64,000 bases of DNA. Origin: Candidatus Saccharimonadota bacterium. Lineage in GTDB: Bacteria > Patescibacteriota > Saccharimonadia > Saccharimonadales > Saccharimonadaceae. The notes under the pieces were generated by a model. That model was not told the DNA's origin. It searched no databases and worked only from the letters and a program-made list of their open reading frames with translations. Numbering within the stretch: the stretch's first letter is position 1; the number at the start of each line of letters is the position of its first letter. Made by a program: the position numbers and the translations under genes. Below, one piece after another: positions 61,171-64,000 of this stretch. The stretch covers positions 545,330 through 609,329 of the forward strand of contig JAECRG010000001.1 of assembly GCA_015999875.1 (NCBI GenBank), written 5' to 3'.

Positions 61171-63222
61171 CTAGCTACGAAGATCTTGTTTTTGCTTGCG
61201 CAAAACGTCGATAGCCTTGATAAGTTTTGAGGTTGTTTTGGCACCATCTGAATCCTGTGTCATGATTGATACTACATATTGACCAGTGGTAATCACTACT
61301 GCTGCTTCATTGTAGTTTGCACCCGATGCCCCACCTAGTACACGAGAATTTGAAGCTGCGCCTTTGATGCCATCGCGCAAACTAATATCGCTCAGAGGGC
61401 TCATCAGTTTTTCGCGCTGCTTAATAGGTAGTCCTTCGCCAGAATTGAGCTTCTCGGTAAAAAGCGCCATGTCATTTGCCGTCGTGACAGTCACCGCTCC
61501 TCTAAAATCAGTCCCGGTCAAACCAATCTCAGCTAAACGTGTCTGGACAGTTGCATTGCCAATTTTACCTAGTAGACCTGCTATGCAATCCTGGTTTTGG
61601 TCGCTAATAGCCGCCTCCATACATTCGAGGTATGACAGATTGCCGTAGACCTGGTCGGTAGGCTGGATTGCACCGTCTTCTATGCCTTTTTGTGCCACAT
61701 ACGCAAGATAAATTCCTTCGATGCCCGCAGCTGGCAAACGCTCATTTTCATTGACTGCGCCAGACAAGAGTGGTCGCTTGCCCGAGAGCTCTCTCATGGC
61801 GATACCTATTTTGCCTGGGTTGTCTTGTGCAAACTGCTGTATCAGTGCGCGATACCCTGCGTCGCTCGGAGTGTATTTGCGAGCATACTGTACTGTCGCA
61901 GGTACTGGTCCGACGATAACTTCCGCCCTACTAGCCCGTGCATTTACATACGGATCTACACTGGCGATTGTCTTGGTGATATCTACAAGCACTCCAGGTG
62001 TACCCTCGGTTCGTGCGGTCTCAGTGAAGTCTGTCGTCGACACCTTAGTAACGCCTGGTTTTTTCTCAACTTTTGCTGCAATACCGCTTGTTTCAAGGTA
62101 GCGCTTCACACGATCTGGCTCGATGACATAGAGTAGCCGCGGCGGAGGAGTTGGCGTGCCGTCGTTTTTGTCTTCTGGTGTATAGGCTTTAAAAGACAGC
62201 CAGCCTTTTACGGTCGCCGCACGAACCTGTGTGGTCTCACCTGCAGCCTGCAGGGGCATGTCATTTTTGAGATTGTTGTTAAGCTCATCTCCAAGTTGCT
62301 GTGCGATTTCATTTGTCAGTGGCGCAGCTACCGACTTGATGTTTGTCTTGACCTTGAAGCCGCTTGCATATGTAGTCTTGCCGACTGCCTCTTTAAATTC
62401 AGTTAGGTTACACTTTCCGCCAGCCTCTGCAGATATGACGCTGAAGCGATCATCATCAAGCTTGAGCGAGGCATTTTTGGGCGGAATCACACAGTCCTGG
62501 CCAAGATTTTTGAGTGCATACGTGTCGAGAGTGGCCTTGTCGTAGTTGTATACCGGCTCACCTACACCCGAAAGACTCGATGCCCACCAGTAGGAAGTCG
62601 GTACAAACCGCAGTGCAAACGGATATGATGCATTTGCCAGGCGTGTCGTATTGTCCACCTGGATACCCAGCTCACTCGCTGTTGGGGTTTTGTAAGGCAC
62701 TGTTGCATCACCAAAAAACAAATTTACCTTGAGCTTGCCATAGGCTTCATTTAGCTTAGCGACAGCCTCGTCACGATCCATACCACCTACCTTAATACCA
62801 TCTACCGCCAGACCTGGCGCAAGACTATTCATAGGGTACAAAACCTGCCACAAGATATTTCCAATAAGAACCAGAGCAAGGAGCGCACCGATCGGCACAT
62901 ACCAGTGACCCTTCAACCACTCCGCAAAACGTACAGCAGCAGGTGCTTTTCCATAGACACGAGGCCGCGGCGGAGGAGTACTACTCGCACCTGGGTACGC
63001 AGACATGTCGTGAGGTTGCGGCACCTGGGGTGCCTGCGGATAGGCAGGCTGCTGTGGGGTAGCCCACTGATTCTGAGGCTGTTGATACGGCTGCGGAGAA
63101 GGCATAGCGCTAGCCTGCGGATAGGTCGACTCACCACTATACGGAGGTTGCTGTAAAGGCGCAGCACTTGGTGCTGGTGTAGGAGCGGGCGTCTGCGGCT
63201 GATATTGTGAGTTTTGATCCAT
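61171..63222 (-). CDS. PG-binding membrane protein with degenerate class A beta-lactamase-fold domain
   Basis: 683 residues. A Pro/Gln/Ala-rich cytoplasmic tail (about 1-95), a transmembrane helix (about 110-132), two YoaR/PG_binding_4-like domains (about 140-270 and 300-400; VDGIKVGGMDRDEAVAKL is the typical start), and a C-terminal serine-hydrolase fold (about 450-670). In that fold the active Ser-x-x-Lys is replaced (PAAGIEGIYLAYV in place of ASTIKLYIAY-like), SDN reads SDQ (AISDQNQDC) and the KTG strand reads GGASG. So catalysis looks lost and a binding or scaffold role for cell wall is more likely. Two Cys (ECMEAA, QDCIAG) could bridge. Confidence 0.82.
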   Translation of the reverse strand: MDQNSQYQPQTPAPTPAPSAAPLQQPPYSGESTYPQASAMPSPQPYQQPQNQWATPQQPAYPQAPQVPQPHDMSAYPGASSTPPPRPRVYGKAPAAVRFAEWLKGHWYVPIGALLALVLIGNILWQVLYPMNSLAPGLAVDGIKVGGMDRDEAVAKLNEAYGKLKVNLFFGDATVPYKTPTASELGIQVDNTTRLANASYPFALRFVPTSYWWASSLSGVGEPVYNYDKATLDTYALKNLGQDCVIPPKNASLKLDDDRFSVISAEAGGKCNLTEFKEAVGKTTYASGFKVKTNIKSVAAPLTNEIAQQLGDELNNNLKNDMPLQAAGETTQVRAATVKGWLSFKAYTPEDKNDGTPTPPPRLLYVIEPDRVKRYLETSGIAAKVEKKPGVTKVSTTDFTETARTEGTPGVLVDITKTIASVDPYVNARASRAEVIVGPVPATVQYARKYTPSDAGYRALIQQFAQDNPGKIGIAMRELSGKRPLLSGAVNENERLPAAGIEGIYLAYVAQKGIEDGAIQPTDQVYGNLSYLECMEAAISDQNQDCIAGLLGKIGNATVQTRLAEIGLTGTDFRGAVTVTTANDMALFTEKLNSGEGLPIKQREKLMSPLSDISLRDGIKGAASNSRVLGGASGANYNEAAVVITTGQYVVSIMTQDSDGAKTTSKLIKAIDVLRKQKQDLRS

Positions 63223-63270
63223 AAATAGTTATGCTTATCATAACAGTTATTCACGGTATTTTGAAGATAT

Positions 63271-63648
63271 TTATAGCGTGATGTCGAATAGCGCCGCAAC
63301 CCTATCGATAGACTCGATCGCCCGTACTGCTTCTGCCGAATTAACACCTTCGAATTGATGTCGACGCGTCTTGAGTTCCTGCGCAAGCCATTGTTCTCGA
63401 GTTTGGTGTCGATCCAGCTGCTTCACCACTGCAAGCGAGCGGGCTGAGGTGCTTGTTTTTTCTAAATACCCTCTTGCGATCAGGCCATCAACGTGCGCAG
63501 CAACTGTCGAGACAGATTTATACTCTAGCGCACGCATAACCTCACGGTAGCTCGGACCATACCCGTTGCCTTTGATAAACCCGTCAATAAAATTAAGCAG
63601 CTCTTTTTGCTTTTTTGTGGCTCTTTCGTTTTGTAGGGGTTTTTCCAT
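63271..63648 (-). CDS. LexA-type DNA-binding domain protein without peptidase
   Basis: 125 residues. The N-terminal 70 residues match the winged helix of LexA: KKQKELLNFIDGFIKGNGYGPSYREVM, then SVSTVAAHVDGLIARGYLEK (recognition helix and following helix). LexA normally continues with an S24 peptidase domain carrying Ser and Lys; this protein ends in a helical tail instead (QLDRHQTREQWLAQELKTRR...). So it cannot self-cleave and may be a permanent repressor or answer to another signal. Not a frame shift as far as I see. Confidence 0.8.
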   Translation of the reverse strand: MEKPLQNERATKKQKELLNFIDGFIKGNGYGPSYREVMRALEYKSVSTVAAHVDGLIARGYLEKTSTSARSLAVVKQLDRHQTREQWLAQELKTRRHQFEGVNSAEAVRAIESIDRVAALFDITL

Positions 63649-64000
63649 GTGTCTTGATGATATCAGAGGAGCCGAGTGCGAGTCCAGCTAGCCCCCACCA
63701 GTAGAGACTTATTGTGTCATCCGCCCACACTGGCTGCAAGAGGCCGATGAGTACAAGCCCCACCCCAGCCGCACACAAGCCAAATGCCAGCCAATCTGCT
63801 TTTCGCGCGCGCCACAAGCCAATCAGCACCACTGCAAGCAACAAAAGTTGCAGCCCCAGGCCTAGCCAACCAGATTCATGAGCCATAAATAAATACTGAT
63901 TTTCGACAATAACCGGCGTATCAGATAATAGCGATGCTGATCCGGTGCTGCCTATACCATTGCCAAACGGCTCATTGGCGGCTGTCTCGACACCATACTG
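63593..64000 (-). CDS. O-antigen ligase-like membrane protein, 5' end cut by window edge
   Basis: The frame is open from the window edge to the stop at 63593 (135 residues visible). It begins inside the family-typical segment NEPFGNGIGSTGSASLL and ENQYLFMAHESGWLGLGLQ (as in the ExGxxGLxL motif of Wzy/WaaL polymerases and ligases), followed by three transmembrane helices and a basic Lys/Arg end. It is a C-terminal part of an O-antigen ligase/polymerase homolog of the membrane. It overlaps the LexA-like gene downstream by 56 bases. Confidence 0.8.
   Translation of the reverse strand, partial: QYGVETAANEPFGNGIGSTGSASLLSDTPVIVENQYLFMAHESGWLGLGLQLLLLAVVLIGLWRARKADWLAFGLCAAGVGLVLIGLLQPVWADDTISLYWWGLAGLALGSSDIIKTHGKTPTKRKSHKKAKRAA

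Overview
The gene set suggests a host-associated or reduced Candidate Phyla Radiation bacterium, most likely Candidatus Saccharibacteria (TM7). The pointers are a Gram-positive-style envelope (lipoprotein, C-terminally anchored surface proteins, no outer-membrane genes), many small or divergent proteins, a clusterless MutY-like glycosylase, a TatA-TatC pair and large tail-fibre-like exported proteins. This placement is inferred from gene content, not from a marker-gene tree.

Layout. 0-21 kb is ordinary backbone: a cut-off membrane protein, a Tat locus (tatA, tatC and small membrane peptides), a divisome FtsB/DivIC-like protein, a tRNA with a CAU anticodon, a MurC-type ligase, two Nudix proteins, a P-loop kinase, trmB, mutY, a CDF transporter, a HAD phosphatase, aspS with an odd leader, a CBS/CNNM-like protein and a DsbA-like thioredoxin. 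21-28 kb holds an AbrB-type regulator with a drug-type MFS exporter, YihY, CorA, a methyltransferase and a Tim44-like membrane protein.

28-49 kb is the most unusual part. Seven genes on the minus strand (28.0-36.2 kb) encode two DUF916-like membrane-anchored Ig-fold proteins, a PKD membrane protein and four exported proteins that share an FG(I/L)-type motif and aromatic C-termini. Next come a bactofilin/tail-fibre-like membrane protein, then a tight seven-gene operon (37.3-43.7 kb) with F1-ATPase subunits in the usual order delta-alpha-gamma-beta-epsilon. The places normally held by Fo a, c and b are taken by an exported-domain/two-TM protein and a soluble coiled-coil protein. A 1032-residue exported fibre-like protein with a carbohydrate-binding-like domain is divergent from this operon. 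I infer that this could be an F1-like ATPase devoted to a surface apparatus rather than to ATP synthesis.

49.5-61.1 kb is an A/T-richer accessory island. It carries an MFS transporter, an octapeptide-repeat protein, a four-gene ABC-three-component-like conflict system (nuclease-like protein, middle component, Rad50/SMC-like ATPase, HEPN-like protein), several unknown small genes and a large serine recombinase whose reading frame runs into a tRNA-Asn gene, marking the probable attachment site. 61.1-64 kb returns to backbone: a PG-binding/degenerate class A beta-lactamase-fold protein, a LexA-type DNA-binding domain without a protease, and the end of an O-antigen-ligase-like protein.

Starts were moved from the longest frame where a ribosome-binding site, signal peptide or stop/start overlap supported it. 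Several genes seem to have a -10 box placed so that the transcript would begin at or next to the start codon.
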